Shown piece after piece: positions 53,441-62,548 of a stretch of 64,000 nt of DNA. The notes under the pieces are model-generated. The model saw only the letters and a list, made by a program, of their open reading frames with translations. It did not search any database and was not told where the DNA came from. How positions within the stretch are numbered: position 1 is the first letter of the stretch; every line of letters begins with the position of its first letter. The position numbers and the translations under genes were made by a program. This DNA is from FEN-1297 sp963843605. GTDB taxonomy: Bacteria > Bacteroidota > Ignavibacteria > Ignavibacteriales > Ignavibacteriaceae. The stretch spans positions 186,001 to 250,000 of the forward strand of contig CAWJLA010000002.1 in the NCBI GenBank assembly GCA_963843605.1, written 5' to 3'.

Positions 53441-54786
53441 TTATTCGTACTTTTTGTAGTTTAATTCACCCAGGTAGTATTTTAACTGCTCATTTAGTAC
53501 AATATACTGAAATTCAGAATTAATATAATTTGTTCTGGCATTAGTATAATTCGAACTTGCAATTAAAACATCGAGTAATGTTCCGGAACCCAGGGAATAT
53601 TTTTCCTGAGCTATTTTTAAGTTTTCATCGGCAGCCTGAACATTACGGGAATTTACATCAAGACTTTTTTTGGCTGCCTCGGCATTTAAGTATGTCTGTT
53701 TGAGGTTTTGTTTAATAGTTCTTGATAAATCATCTAGATCTACTTTCTTATTCATCACATTTACTTTTGCTATTTCAACTCTATTCTCCGTACTGAAGCC
53801 CGAAAAGATGGGTACGCTCAAGGTTAATCCGACGGAAAACGTTCTTGATTTGTTTAAATCTTTAATTTGATTTGCATAAGTATTATAGCCTAAGCTGTTC
53901 GTCAGTCTGGGGAAATAATCTCCTTGAGCTATAGTTACTCCCTCTTGTGCACTTTCGTAATCAAGTATAGCGCTTTTATAATCTGATCTGTTCTCTAACG
54001 CCTGTTTCACCATTGCATTCAAGTCCGTATATAGTGTCGTCACATCAGTGCCAAGTATATTTTTTTCATTGCTTGTAAGCGAATCGGAAAACTCGTAGTT
54101 CCGAAGCACGTCCAATCCCAGATAATAGAGCAAGTTGCTTTCGGCATTCTGCTGATTATTTTTAGCCTGAATAAGATCTAACTCGGCGTTTCCTTCCTGT
54201 ACCTGCTGCTGATAAACATCCGCCTTAGTGACTGCACCCAGTTTATTTCTTTCTATTATTGTTTCCAAATTTCTTTTATTCCAGGTAAGATTATCTTCTT
54301 TAACCTTGACAATCTGCTGATCGTTAATTACCTGGTAGTACAGGTTTATGGTTTGGAATACGGTATTTTGTTTAAATTTTCCAATTGAAGTCTAGCAGAA
54401 TTCAAATCCTTCTGGCTTTGTGAAACGGAAGCGATATTTGCTAGTCCGTCAAACAATGTCCATTGAGCGTTGACGCTTGCATTATAATTTCTTGTTTGTG
54501 AAGTTGCAGACGGCGGAGTATACACAAAACTTCCAAGATTTATAGGAGTTGCTTGCTGTTTGGAATATGACCATTGCCATCCTCCCTGTGCGTTGAGTGA
54601 GGGAAGAAGACCGCCCCAGGCAGCCTTTAAGTTTGATTCGGATGATCTTATACTATTTGTTGATTTCTCCAATGCCGTGTTTCTATGCAAAGCAACGTTG
54701 ATTGCCGCGTCGAGTGTTAATACCTTTTGTCCGTAGGAACTAACCGATATTATAATTATGCACAAAAAGCTAAAGAGTATACGCAT
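53441..54786 (-). CDS. TolC-family outer-membrane efflux protein, single-base frameshift
   Basis: TolC-type channels form the outer-membrane exit duct of efflux pumps. The frame starting at 54786 gives a signal peptide (ending SSYGQ) and the first outer-membrane efflux repeat, and stops at 54346 after QLENLNKIPYSKP. One missing base in the AAA run at about 54370 restores LKQNTVFQTINLYYQVINDQ and joins the second frame, which runs to 53441 with the second repeat (KAAILDYESAQEGVTIAQGD-like) and ends LGELNYKKYE. All regions of a 440-residue TolC protein are present. It is the first gene of the efflux operon. Confidence 0.9.
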
Positions 54787-55144
54787 TATCGACTCCAGAA
54801 TTTATTTTAAAATTTCAAAATTATATTTGTTAGACAATGCTTTTTTGCTAAAAGTTAATTTCAAAATATTTTTATAATGTATTTATCATTATTTGGTTAC
54901 AAAAATAGACATAAATGAGTCCGTTTTACTATTTTATTTATAAACGGTTCAATAAATAGATGAACGGCTCAAATTAATAGAAATATTTAATAATAAGGCT
55001 GTAATTAAGCAATAAAACATTACAATAACATTGTTATTTTACAAATATTAAATAAAACTAATATCTGTAAAAGAATAAACTCCAATACGCGACAAAAAAG
55101 GTAAGAATATCCCCGGTTTACTTGAAAAGGAAAAAACAGATATA
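54787..55144. promoter_or_regulatory. Upstream region of the efflux operon with repeated operator-like sites
   Basis: This 358-base gene-free region precedes tolC. Three copies of an AACGGnTCA-like half-site occur: AAACGGTTCA at 54942-54951, GAACGGCTCA at 54962-54971 (a direct repeat 20 bases on, two helical turns), and an inverted copy TGAGTCCGTTT at 54916-54926. This is the layout of an operator, but no regulator gene is next to it. Promoter boxes are not certain. Confidence 0.35.
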
Positions 55145-56545
55145 CTAATTTAAGAATTGATCTTTAATTTTTAAAAGATATTTTAAAGCTTCTTCATAAT
55201 TATTTTCGACCTTCCCGTCCAAGATCGCTTCCTCAATAGCGGTTTTTATTTCTCCGACTTTCTTTGACGGACTTAAATTGCATATACGCATAATTTCTTC
55301 GCCTCTTACAGGAGACTGAAATGCTCTGAGCCGATCCTTCTCTTCAACTTCCCATACCTTTTTCATCACAGTTTCGTAATTCTCCAGGTACTTATCTACT
55401 TTATCCTGGTTTTTGCTCGTAATATCTGCACGGCATAAGGTAATTAGATCTTCCAGATCCTCGCCCGCATTAACTATAAATCTTCTGATTGCTGAATCAG
55501 TTATTTCTTCTTTTGCCAATGCAATCGGTCTAAGATGAAGCCTGACAAGTTTGGTAACATATTCCAATTTATTCAGGGGCAGTTTCATTCTTTTGAAAAT
55601 ATCCTTCATCATCCGCGCGCCTACCTCTTCATGCCCGTGAAACGTCCACCCTGTATTTTCCACAAATTTCTTTGTTCTTGGTTTTGCAATATCGTGAACA
55701 AGAGCCGCAAATCTTAACCATACATTTCCTGTTGTTTTTGAAATATTATCCACAACCTTACATGTATGAAGAAAAACATCCTTATGATGAAAGTCTTTTC
55801 TCTGATCTACTCCAGACATCTTTGCAATCTCAGGGAAAACAACCTCCATTACGCCGGAATTGAACAATAATTTTAATCCGATGGAAGGTTTGGGGGAAGT
55901 CAATATTTTGAAAAATTCGTCAGTAATTCGTTCCTGAGAAACAATTTTAAACCTTTCCTTTAGCTGCCCGGCTGCGGACATAATTCTATCTTCAACTTTA
56001 AAATTAAGTTGGGAAGCAAATCTGAACGCTCTCATTATTCTTAGCGGGTCGTCGTTAAATGTTATTAAAGGATCGAGCGGTGTTTTAATTATCCCGGTCT
56101 GCAAATCGTTCAAACCGTTAAAAGTATCGATTAAATTCCCGAAATCTTCTTCATTAACAGATATCGCCATTGTATTGATTGTAAAATCTCTCCTGTTAAT
56201 ATCTTCCAGAAAAGTACCCGTTTCAACGGCAGGTTTTCTGCTGTTTTTGTCATATGATTCTTTCCGCGCACCCACAAATTCCAGATCAACATCATGATAC
56301 TTAAAATGAGCCGTACCGAAGTTTCTATAAAAGGCTACTTTTTCAATTCCCAATTTAGAAGCGTATGCCGCAGCGAAATCAGGACCGCCGCCGACAACGA
56401 GAAAATCAATTTCATTCCGGACTCTTTTCAATATCAAGTCACGTACGAATCCTCCCACAATGTAGCACTTTACTTTTAAATCCTTCGCCGTTTCGGTTGC
56501 TTTTTCAATGAACTCATATTTTTCTAATTCTTTTTTTATTTCCAT
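55145..56545 (-). CDS. tRNA nucleotidyltransferase / poly(A) polymerase family protein with HD domain
   Basis: A 466-residue class II nucleotidyltransferase. The N-terminal catalytic head has GGFVRDLIL and the metal Asp pair in EIDFLVVG, then RRDFTINTMAI. The neck has DPLRIMRAFRFASQLNF. The C-terminal half carries an HD phosphohydrolase domain (HHKDVFLHTCKVVDN, FAALVHDIAKP). The architecture fits CCA-adding enzymes of the FCB group, which repair tRNA 3' ends, though a poly(A) polymerase role cannot be excluded by sequence. Confidence 0.9.
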   Translation of the reverse strand: MEIKKELEKYEFIEKATETAKDLKVKCYIVGGFVRDLILKRVRNEIDFLVVGGGPDFAAAYASKLGIEKVAFYRNFGTAHFKYHDVDLEFVGARKESYDKNSRKPAVETGTFLEDINRRDFTINTMAISVNEEDFGNLIDTFNGLNDLQTGIIKTPLDPLITFNDDPLRIMRAFRFASQLNFKVEDRIMSAAGQLKERFKIVSQERITDEFFKILTSPKPSIGLKLLFNSGVMEVVFPEIAKMSGVDQRKDFHHKDVFLHTCKVVDNISKTTGNVWLRFAALVHDIAKPRTKKFVENTGWTFHGHEEVGARMMKDIFKRMKLPLNKLEYVTKLVRLHLRPIALAKEEITDSAIRRFIVNAGEDLEDLITLCRADITSKNQDKVDKYLENYETVMKKVWEVEEKDRLRAFQSPVRGEEIMRICNLSPSKKVGEIKTAIEEAILDGKVENNYEEALKYLLKIKDQFLN

Positions 56546-56631
56546 TATTCCTTTTTTCCGACTTACAATTAACTTTTCGTGATTATTTTTTCCTATTCGG
56601 TCTTCTTTAATTATGCGCAGCTGCTTTACTG

Positions 56632-57690
56632 CTAATTTAATATTGCTATCGGCTTTAAAGGTTCAATATTGCTTAACAGAATTTTCAGACCTGCAGCTAT
56701 TGGAACAGACAAAAACATTCCTGCAATTCCCCAGATCCATCCCCAAAATATCAGGGAAAACAATACAAAAACCGGACTCAGATCCATCTGCCTTCCAAGA
56801 AAATGGGGCTCAACTAAATTGCCGATTATATTCTGATTTAGGATCAGCAATATCGACATTGAAATAGTTCCGAATCCGACGCCGAATTCTAAAAAAGATA
56901 TTACGATAGGAAATAACGTCGCAATAATCGACCCGATATTGGGAATGAAATTTAATATAAAAGTAAGCAGTCCCCAAAAAATGGCAAAGTCAATTCCATA
57001 TATCCATAAAATTATTGTTACTATTATTCCGGTTGTAAGGCTTGTGATTGTTTTAATTACGATGTAAGACTGAAGCTGATTATTAATTGAAGAAATAAAT
57101 CCTTCTATTTGTTCCTTGTTATTGCTGAAAGCAATTTTTAATCTTTCTTCAAACTTGGTTTTACCAAGTATCATGAAAATCCAGAATATCATCGAGATAA
57201 AGAAGTCACCCAAAACAGATGAAAAAGACGAAAACACGTTTTGGAGAATACCCGCTTTAAATAAATTTTCAAGAACAGAGCTTAGATTAATCGATTCTGT
57301 TTTTATGTTTAGTAAATGTGCAAATTCTTTTACGGTCAAATTAAACGGACTTAATATCTGCTGCAGTGACTTAATTAAATTTGAATAATATACCTGCAGC
57401 TTTTGAGAAAAATTCCCGATGTTTGCATATACCAGCAGTCCGATAAGGTAATAAATACCGAGTAAAAAGATTAAAATAAGAATTAAAGAAAGCCATTTAG
57501 GCAAATGGTATTTTTTTAGATATACAATCAGCGGATGGAACAAAAATGTCAGGAAAACCGAGATAGTAATCGGAATCAAAATATCTTTCAGAGCCATTAA
57601 AATATAAACACATATAATGAAACAAATAAATCCCAAAAAATAAGTTGTAATTTTGGTATAGTTTGCGGCCTTGCTTTCTATTGTCTGCAT
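56632..57690 (-). CDS. AI-2E family (TqsA/PerM-like) membrane transporter
   Basis: A 352-residue inner-membrane protein with about eight hydrophobic segments. The family core GLLTFILNFIPNIGSIIATLFP and the C-terminal GNLVEPHFLGRQMDLSPVFVLFSLIFWGWIWGI stretches are conserved. Family members export AI-2 or other small solutes, or act as Na+/H+ antiporters; substrate is not set here. It starts eight bases after the stop of the metallopeptidase gene upstream. Confidence 0.9.
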   Translation of the reverse strand: MQTIESKAANYTKITTYFLGFICFIICVYILMALKDILIPITISVFLTFLFHPLIVYLKKYHLPKWLSLILILIFLLGIYYLIGLLVYANIGNFSQKLQVYYSNLIKSLQQILSPFNLTVKEFAHLLNIKTESINLSSVLENLFKAGILQNVFSSFSSVLGDFFISMIFWIFMILGKTKFEERLKIAFSNNKEQIEGFISSINNQLQSYIVIKTITSLTTGIIVTIILWIYGIDFAIFWGLLTFILNFIPNIGSIIATLFPIVISFLEFGVGFGTISMSILLILNQNIIGNLVEPHFLGRQMDLSPVFVLFSLIFWGWIWGIAGMFLSVPIAAGLKILLSNIEPLKPIAILN

Positions 57691-57697
57691 ACTGATA

Positions 57698-59935
57698 TTA
57701 TTTGATAGTTAAAAAATGCGAGCTGTCTAAAACCATTGCATGATTTTTAAAGATCCATTCGCACTTATCATTATTTTCCCGCAAAATTAACGAAAAGTTT
57801 TTATCTTCATGATGTCTTAAAGATAAAGAAGCAATTCTTCTCGCACCGGAATAATCCAGATTATCCAGCATAAATTGTGATAATTTGTATGCTGCAAAAC
57901 TGCCCAAATAATTGTTGGTTTCCAAAGTCTTTCCGAAATTTTTAAGAAAAATCCGGTAGCTTTCTCCTAATGCATTCGACAAGTTTATCATTACGGGAAA
58001 TGAGCTGTAGAGATATTCCTTTGTATTGAGCTTTTTTAGTATTAAGTATTTATCAAATTCGCTTCCCTCAATATATTGTATAAGATCAGAAGTATCCCGC
58101 ATAAATGCAATTCTCAGGTTAGCCAAATAAAATAGTGTTCTTGAAGGATTTTGTGATACTAAATTTTGATAAATCGAATCTGCAGATGTAAAATCACCTT
58201 TCAAGGCCGTCAGGTCAGCCTGTCGAAGTTCCAGGTTATAATAACTGCCGGAGTTTTTAAATTTTGCAATTCTGTTTGAAATTATTTTTACCGCGGAATC
58301 TATCCGGTTTAATTTTGCTAATGATTCAGAATACCCGACAAGTGCCGAATAATTATCTGTCTTTTTAAGAATTTCATAAAATAAATCCTTTGCTGCGTTA
58401 AAATTATTTTGATTATAATCATCCCATGCATTTTGAAGTCTGTCGTAAACAAATCTGGGACAAAGTTTGCTGAAAATTGTACTTCTGCCGAAATAATAAT
58501 TTGCCTGCTGTTTGCTTCCCGTTTCCCCGTATGCTTTCAAGTATGCGTAGAATTCTCGTTCGGCATCGATGACTCTTATTCCGTATACCTTAAAAAAATC
58601 TCCGCCTCCGTACAACATTTTGAACTTGTCAATGCCGTATTTATCAACCATAAATTTCACAAAAGCCCCGGCATAAATATATGCCGTAGAAGCGACGTTC
58701 GTATAGAAAGCAAATCCCTTAAGCATAGATTGTATATTAACGTTGTAGCCATGGGAATAAGCTAGAGCTGCCATATAATCGATATCATTTTCATCATATT
58801 GCGGCGCAGCAGCTACAGCCGTACCTTCAATCAAAAACGGATTAAGTCCGGCAGCTACTTTTAATATTCCGGTCCCGAATCCGCCCGCATAACAATGAGC
58901 AATTTCATGTCTTAGAGTGACATCAAAATCTTCTTTAGAAATAAAAGTTGATTTTAACCAAGGTTTGGCAACATCGGCACTACCGGTACCGAATAATTCT
59001 TTTTTCTGACTATTATCCCAAAAGACGAAAGAATTAATTCTTCCCTTGTAATCGAAGCCGAAAAAATTACTTAACCTGTCGTAATAATACTCATGGTATA
59101 GTATCATTGCTTCAACTTTTTTCTTTTCCATTTTCTGCGGATAGTAAATATTGAAATGCTTTGTGACTATCTTCCCGCCGAGTTTATGTTCAAGTGATCC
59201 GAAGGTGGTTGTAAAGCCCATTGCAGGGGAGAAGTAATAAAATAACGCAGCAATTATTAAGCTAAAGGTTATCGTTAAAAGTTTTATGTATTTTTTATTT
59301 TTTAAGATAGAAAATAATAATAAACTACCCGCAGTACTGAAAAACAATAGATTCAATATTCTATAAATTAATAACCTTGCTGTTACACTAAGTCCCTCGT
59401 CGTATATTGTTCCCGGGAAAAAACCGAATATAGGATTATAAAAATAAATTTGAGGATTGAAATAGAATTCTAAAAACGGAACGGAAAATACGACGATAAA
59501 AAAAACAATAAAGAGAAATCCAGAAAACCGTTTTTGGAGCGAAAATGATAATGCAGCAAAAAAAGTTCCGACCGCCACCGCAGGTAATGCTAAAACCGAA
59601 TAAAATTCGAAACCGTCTTTCATCGAACAATTTATAGTTAGTATTGAATTGCTTATTGAAATCAACATCGGTATAATGAGGAAAACAAAATAAACGAGAA
59701 ATAATCTTCTAAAAAATCTTAAATGAGAAATTTCTGAGGCGACTGACAATTTTAAAAGCGAAATAGTATAAAAGCCTGTCATTAAAAACATCAGAATAGA
59801 ATTGACAGCCGAAAATTCATAACCGAAGACTTTGGTTAAAGGAATATTCAGCAGTAATATATTGAAGAAGATTAAAATTATTAAATAGACGGATAAATAA
59901 TTTAATCCAGGCAGTATCTTTTTTAATTTCGCCAC
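57698..59935 (-). CDS. Polytopic membrane protein with Peptidase_MA-like gluzincin domain and TPR-like tail
   Basis: The first 240 residues of this 745-residue protein hold about seven membrane helices. A gluzincin domain follows, with HEIAH at 343-347 and a third ligand Glu370 (NPFLIEGTA), preceded by KHFNIYYP as in Peptidase_MA proteins. The last 200 residues look like TPR-type helical repeats (YSALVGYSESLAKLNRIDSA, FTSADSIYQNLVSQNPS). The start is a GTG two bases after the murA stop. It may be an envelope protease or assembly factor; its natural substrate is unknown. A second protein with a related domain is encoded at 10936-13767. Confidence 0.75.
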   Translation of the reverse strand: MAKLKKILPGLNYLSVYLIILIFFNILLLNIPLTKVFGYEFSAVNSILMFLMTGFYTISLLKLSVASEISHLRFFRRLFLVYFVFLIIPMLISISNSILTINCSMKDGFEFYSVLALPAVAVGTFFAALSFSLQKRFSGFLFIVFFIVVFSVPFLEFYFNPQIYFYNPIFGFFPGTIYDEGLSVTARLLIYRILNLLFFSTAGSLLLFSILKNKKYIKLLTITFSLIIAALFYYFSPAMGFTTTFGSLEHKLGGKIVTKHFNIYYPQKMEKKKVEAMILYHEYYYDRLSNFFGFDYKGRINSFVFWDNSQKKELFGTGSADVAKPWLKSTFISKEDFDVTLRHEIAHCYAGGFGTGILKVAAGLNPFLIEGTAVAAAPQYDENDIDYMAALAYSHGYNVNIQSMLKGFAFYTNVASTAYIYAGAFVKFMVDKYGIDKFKMLYGGGDFFKVYGIRVIDAEREFYAYLKAYGETGSKQQANYYFGRSTIFSKLCPRFVYDRLQNAWDDYNQNNFNAAKDLFYEILKKTDNYSALVGYSESLAKLNRIDSAVKIISNRIAKFKNSGSYYNLELRQADLTALKGDFTSADSIYQNLVSQNPSRTLFYLANLRIAFMRDTSDLIQYIEGSEFDKYLILKKLNTKEYLYSSFPVMINLSNALGESYRIFLKNFGKTLETNNYLGSFAAYKLSQFMLDNLDYSGARRIASLSLRHHEDKNFSLILRENNDKCEWIFKNHAMVLDSSHFLTIK

Positions 59936-59937
59936 TG

Positions 59938-61203
59938 TTAGTATTCGGTTCCTTCTACCCGCTGGATATCGGCGCCGAGCATTTTTAACTTCTCTTCAAT
60001 TTTTTGATACCCTCTGTCAAGATGATATACCCTAAGAACCTCTGTAGTACCTTCCGCTGCCAATCCTGCAATAACCAGACTTGCGCTTGCGCGGAGATCC
60101 GTAGACATAACCTTTGCTCCCGTTAATTTATTAACTCCTTTTATTACGGCACTGTTTTCAAAAACAGTTATATTTGCTCCCAACCTGACAAGCTCGGGAA
60201 CATGCTTAAATCTGTCTAAATAAACAGTATCGGTAACAGTGCTTGCTCCCTCAGCTAATGACATATATGCAGTCCATTGGGCCTGCATATCCGTTGGAAA
60301 TCCCGGATAAATTGCTGTAGTTACATTTGAAGGTTTTGTAGAATTATTTTCCGCATCTAATTCTAATAATCCATTATTTGATAATATTTTGCATCCGCTG
60401 TCCTCAAGTTTGGCAATAACTGAACCGATATATTTCGGGTGTATATTTTTAAGTTTAATCTTTCCCTTTGTAATTGCTCCGGCTATTAGAATAGTTCCGG
60501 CCTCAATTCTATCCTGAATTGTAACAATTTCAGCTGGTTTTAATTCTTCGGTTCCTTCAATTATCAATATCGAGCTATTTATGCCTTCTATCTTTGCTCC
60601 CATTTTCACAAGAAATTCCGCAAGATTAGTAATTTCAGGTTCAACCGCAGCATTATTTATAATTGTTGTTCCTTTAGCAAGTACGGCTGCCATCAGTATA
60701 TTTCCGGTTGCTCCTACCGATGATACGTCAAAACTGATCTTTGCTCCCCTTAGTCTTTTGGCATTGGCAATAATATATCCTTCCTGCAGATCAATTTCCG
60801 CTCCCATCTTTTTAAGGCCTTCAATGTGAAGGTTTATCGGTCTGGGTCCCCAGGCGCATCCGCCGGGCAAAGATACTTTTGCAGTTCCGTACCTGCTTAA
60901 TAACGGACCTAGCACATATACCGAAGCACGCATTTTTTTAACATGCTCATACGGAGCTTCCTGGTTGTTCACATGGCTTGTATCGAGTTCAAGAGTATGG
61001 TTATCGAATTCTGTTTTTGCTCCCAAATGGTTCAGGAGTTTAATCATCGTATATACATCGTTCAGTTCTGGAGTATTAAATAATTTCGATTTGCCCGAGG
61101 CCAGCAGAGTTGCAGGCATCAGGGCAAGAGTTGCATTTTTTGCTCCGCTTATTTCAACTTCACCATTTAATTTATTACCGCCGCGAATCACAAACTTATC
61201 CAA
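59938..61203 (-). CDS. murA: UDP-N-acetylglucosamine 1-carboxyvinyltransferase
   Basis: MurA performs the first committed step of peptidoglycan synthesis, adding enolpyruvate to UDP-GlcNAc. The 421-residue protein shows the two EPSP-synthase-like halves with SGAKNATLALMPATLL near the N-terminus. The catalytic loop is LPGGCAWGPRPINLHIEGL, with Cys116, the residue alkylated by fosfomycin in sensitive enzymes. The membrane peptidase gene starts two bases after its stop. Confidence 0.97.
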   Translation of the reverse strand: MDKFVIRGGNKLNGEVEISGAKNATLALMPATLLASGKSKLFNTPELNDVYTMIKLLNHLGAKTEFDNHTLELDTSHVNNQEAPYEHVKKMRASVYVLGPLLSRYGTAKVSLPGGCAWGPRPINLHIEGLKKMGAEIDLQEGYIIANAKRLRGAKISFDVSSVGATGNILMAAVLAKGTTIINNAAVEPEITNLAEFLVKMGAKIEGINSSILIIEGTEELKPAEIVTIQDRIEAGTILIAGAITKGKIKLKNIHPKYIGSVIAKLEDSGCKILSNNGLLELDAENNSTKPSNVTTAIYPGFPTDMQAQWTAYMSLAEGASTVTDTVYLDRFKHVPELVRLGANITVFENSAVIKGVNKLTGAKVMSTDLRASASLVIAGLAAEGTTEVLRVYHLDRGYQKIEEKLKMLGADIQRVEGTEY

Positions 61204-61406
61204 ATTTTCCTCGTTAGATTTTTATTTTGCTTTTCAAATAATTAATAAGATAAATTAAATATTAAGAGGAGTAAAATCAATTTGTTTAAAGCAGTCGATC
61301 AATAAATTCAGACAAATCATATTAGAATTATGAATCCGGTGATTTTAAGAATAATAACAAATGAATATTTAAAACCAAGGGCTGAAATATCAAACATCGA
61401 GATATT

Positions 61407-62150
61407 TTAATAACCGTCTGCGGCGGAGTTTTTTTCGGCAATCACAAACGAGTAATTATCAGGAGCTCCTCTTTCAATGATTATATGCTTAATAGTTTCC
61501 GCAATTTTGGAAAGCGTTTTTTGTTTCAGTAAAATTTCAAGTTCGTTGTCTTTTATCACTTCTGTAACGCCGTCTGTACAAATAAAATATTTTATTTCAT
61601 CCTTACGGTTGAGTTTTTGCTTACTTAGATCAACATCAATTGCTGATTTGTCGCCAACCGCTCTCATTATTATATGCTTGTTCGGATGGTTTTCAGCCTC
61701 CTTCAAAGTAAGCTGCCCATCATCGATTAATTTCTGCACCAGAGAATGGTCTTTGGTAACTTGTTTCAGTTTACCGTTTTTCCAAAAATATATTCTTGAG
61801 TCTCCAACATGTCCCCAATATGCAGTGTCTCTGGTTAACAGGAGAACTTCCACCGTGGTGGCCATACCCCAGAGATCAATATTTTTTTTTGATCTTTCTT
61901 GAAGTATAAGGTTTGCTTTAGCTATTGAACTTTTAATTACCTGTAAATAATCGCTTTTTGTCGATGAATTGAAACTTGAATAAATGGCTTCGACTGATAA
62001 TTTGGAAGCGACTTCTCCTGCATTACCGCCGCCTACTCCGTCGCATACAATTAATAATAAACCGGCAGATGTATTATAGATACCGATATAATCTTCATTG
62101 CATACTCTTTTTAGTCCGGTTTCCGAAACGGAGATATACTTGTATTTCAT
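61407..62150 (-). CDS. PP2C-family protein serine/threonine phosphatase
   Basis: A 247-residue soluble phosphatase with the PP2C metal motifs: RVCNEDYIGIY (first Asp), VCDGVGGGNAGEVAS, WGHVGDSRIYFWKNGK, DHSLVQKLIDDGQL and FICTDGVTEVI, and a C-terminal APDNYSFVI (metal Asp). It counteracts Ser/Thr kinases of the Hanks type. No kinase gene is adjacent; in many bacteria prpC and pknB pair up, but not here. About 200 bases separate it from murA. Confidence 0.92.
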   Translation of the reverse strand: MKYKYISVSETGLKRVCNEDYIGIYNTSAGLLLIVCDGVGGGNAGEVASKLSVEAIYSSFNSSTKSDYLQVIKSSIAKANLILQERSKKNIDLWGMATTVEVLLLTRDTAYWGHVGDSRIYFWKNGKLKQVTKDHSLVQKLIDDGQLTLKEAENHPNKHIIMRAVGDKSAIDVDLSKQKLNRKDEIKYFICTDGVTEVIKDNELEILLKQKTLSKIAETIKHIIIERGAPDNYSFVIAEKNSAADGY

Positions 62151-62548
62151 TCAAAATTTCTGATTTTTCGGAGAGTATAGGTATTTAAATTTTAAAATAA
62201 AGTATAAACATAAATACAATTTTCTTTAAATGCTTATATATTTGAGTGTTATGATGATTTTTTAATTTTGGATGATTTACCTCAAATTTAAAATGTCCGT
62301 TTGTATTAGGGGACGAAGGCCCTGGGCATAATCGATAATTGCAGCTATTCAAGTATAATAAATAAAATTATTTTGTTGATAAAAGATCAAGAATACTTTA
62401 CTTTTGACTTAAATCTTTCCGTAAAGATTTTCTTATTGAAAAGATTCTTGCTTTAACTATTTTAAAAGATCTAATAAATACAGACATTAAATCCTAATAA
62501 TTTCTAAATAAAGAACATTCTAAAATAAAACAAATATCGGGGAATCTG
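62151..62548. other. Divergent intergenic region
   Basis: About 400 gene-free bases between the PP2C gene and the radical SAM gene, which are divergent. A perfect 8-bp-arm hairpin AAATCTTT-CCGT-AAAGATTT lies at 62411-62430, a possible operator or weak terminator. I see no small conserved frame. Confidence 0.4.

Noticed and set aside
62411..62430. Hairpin in the divergent region as an intrinsic terminator
   Set aside because: The stem has little GC, no gene ends nearby on either strand, and there is no clean T-run.
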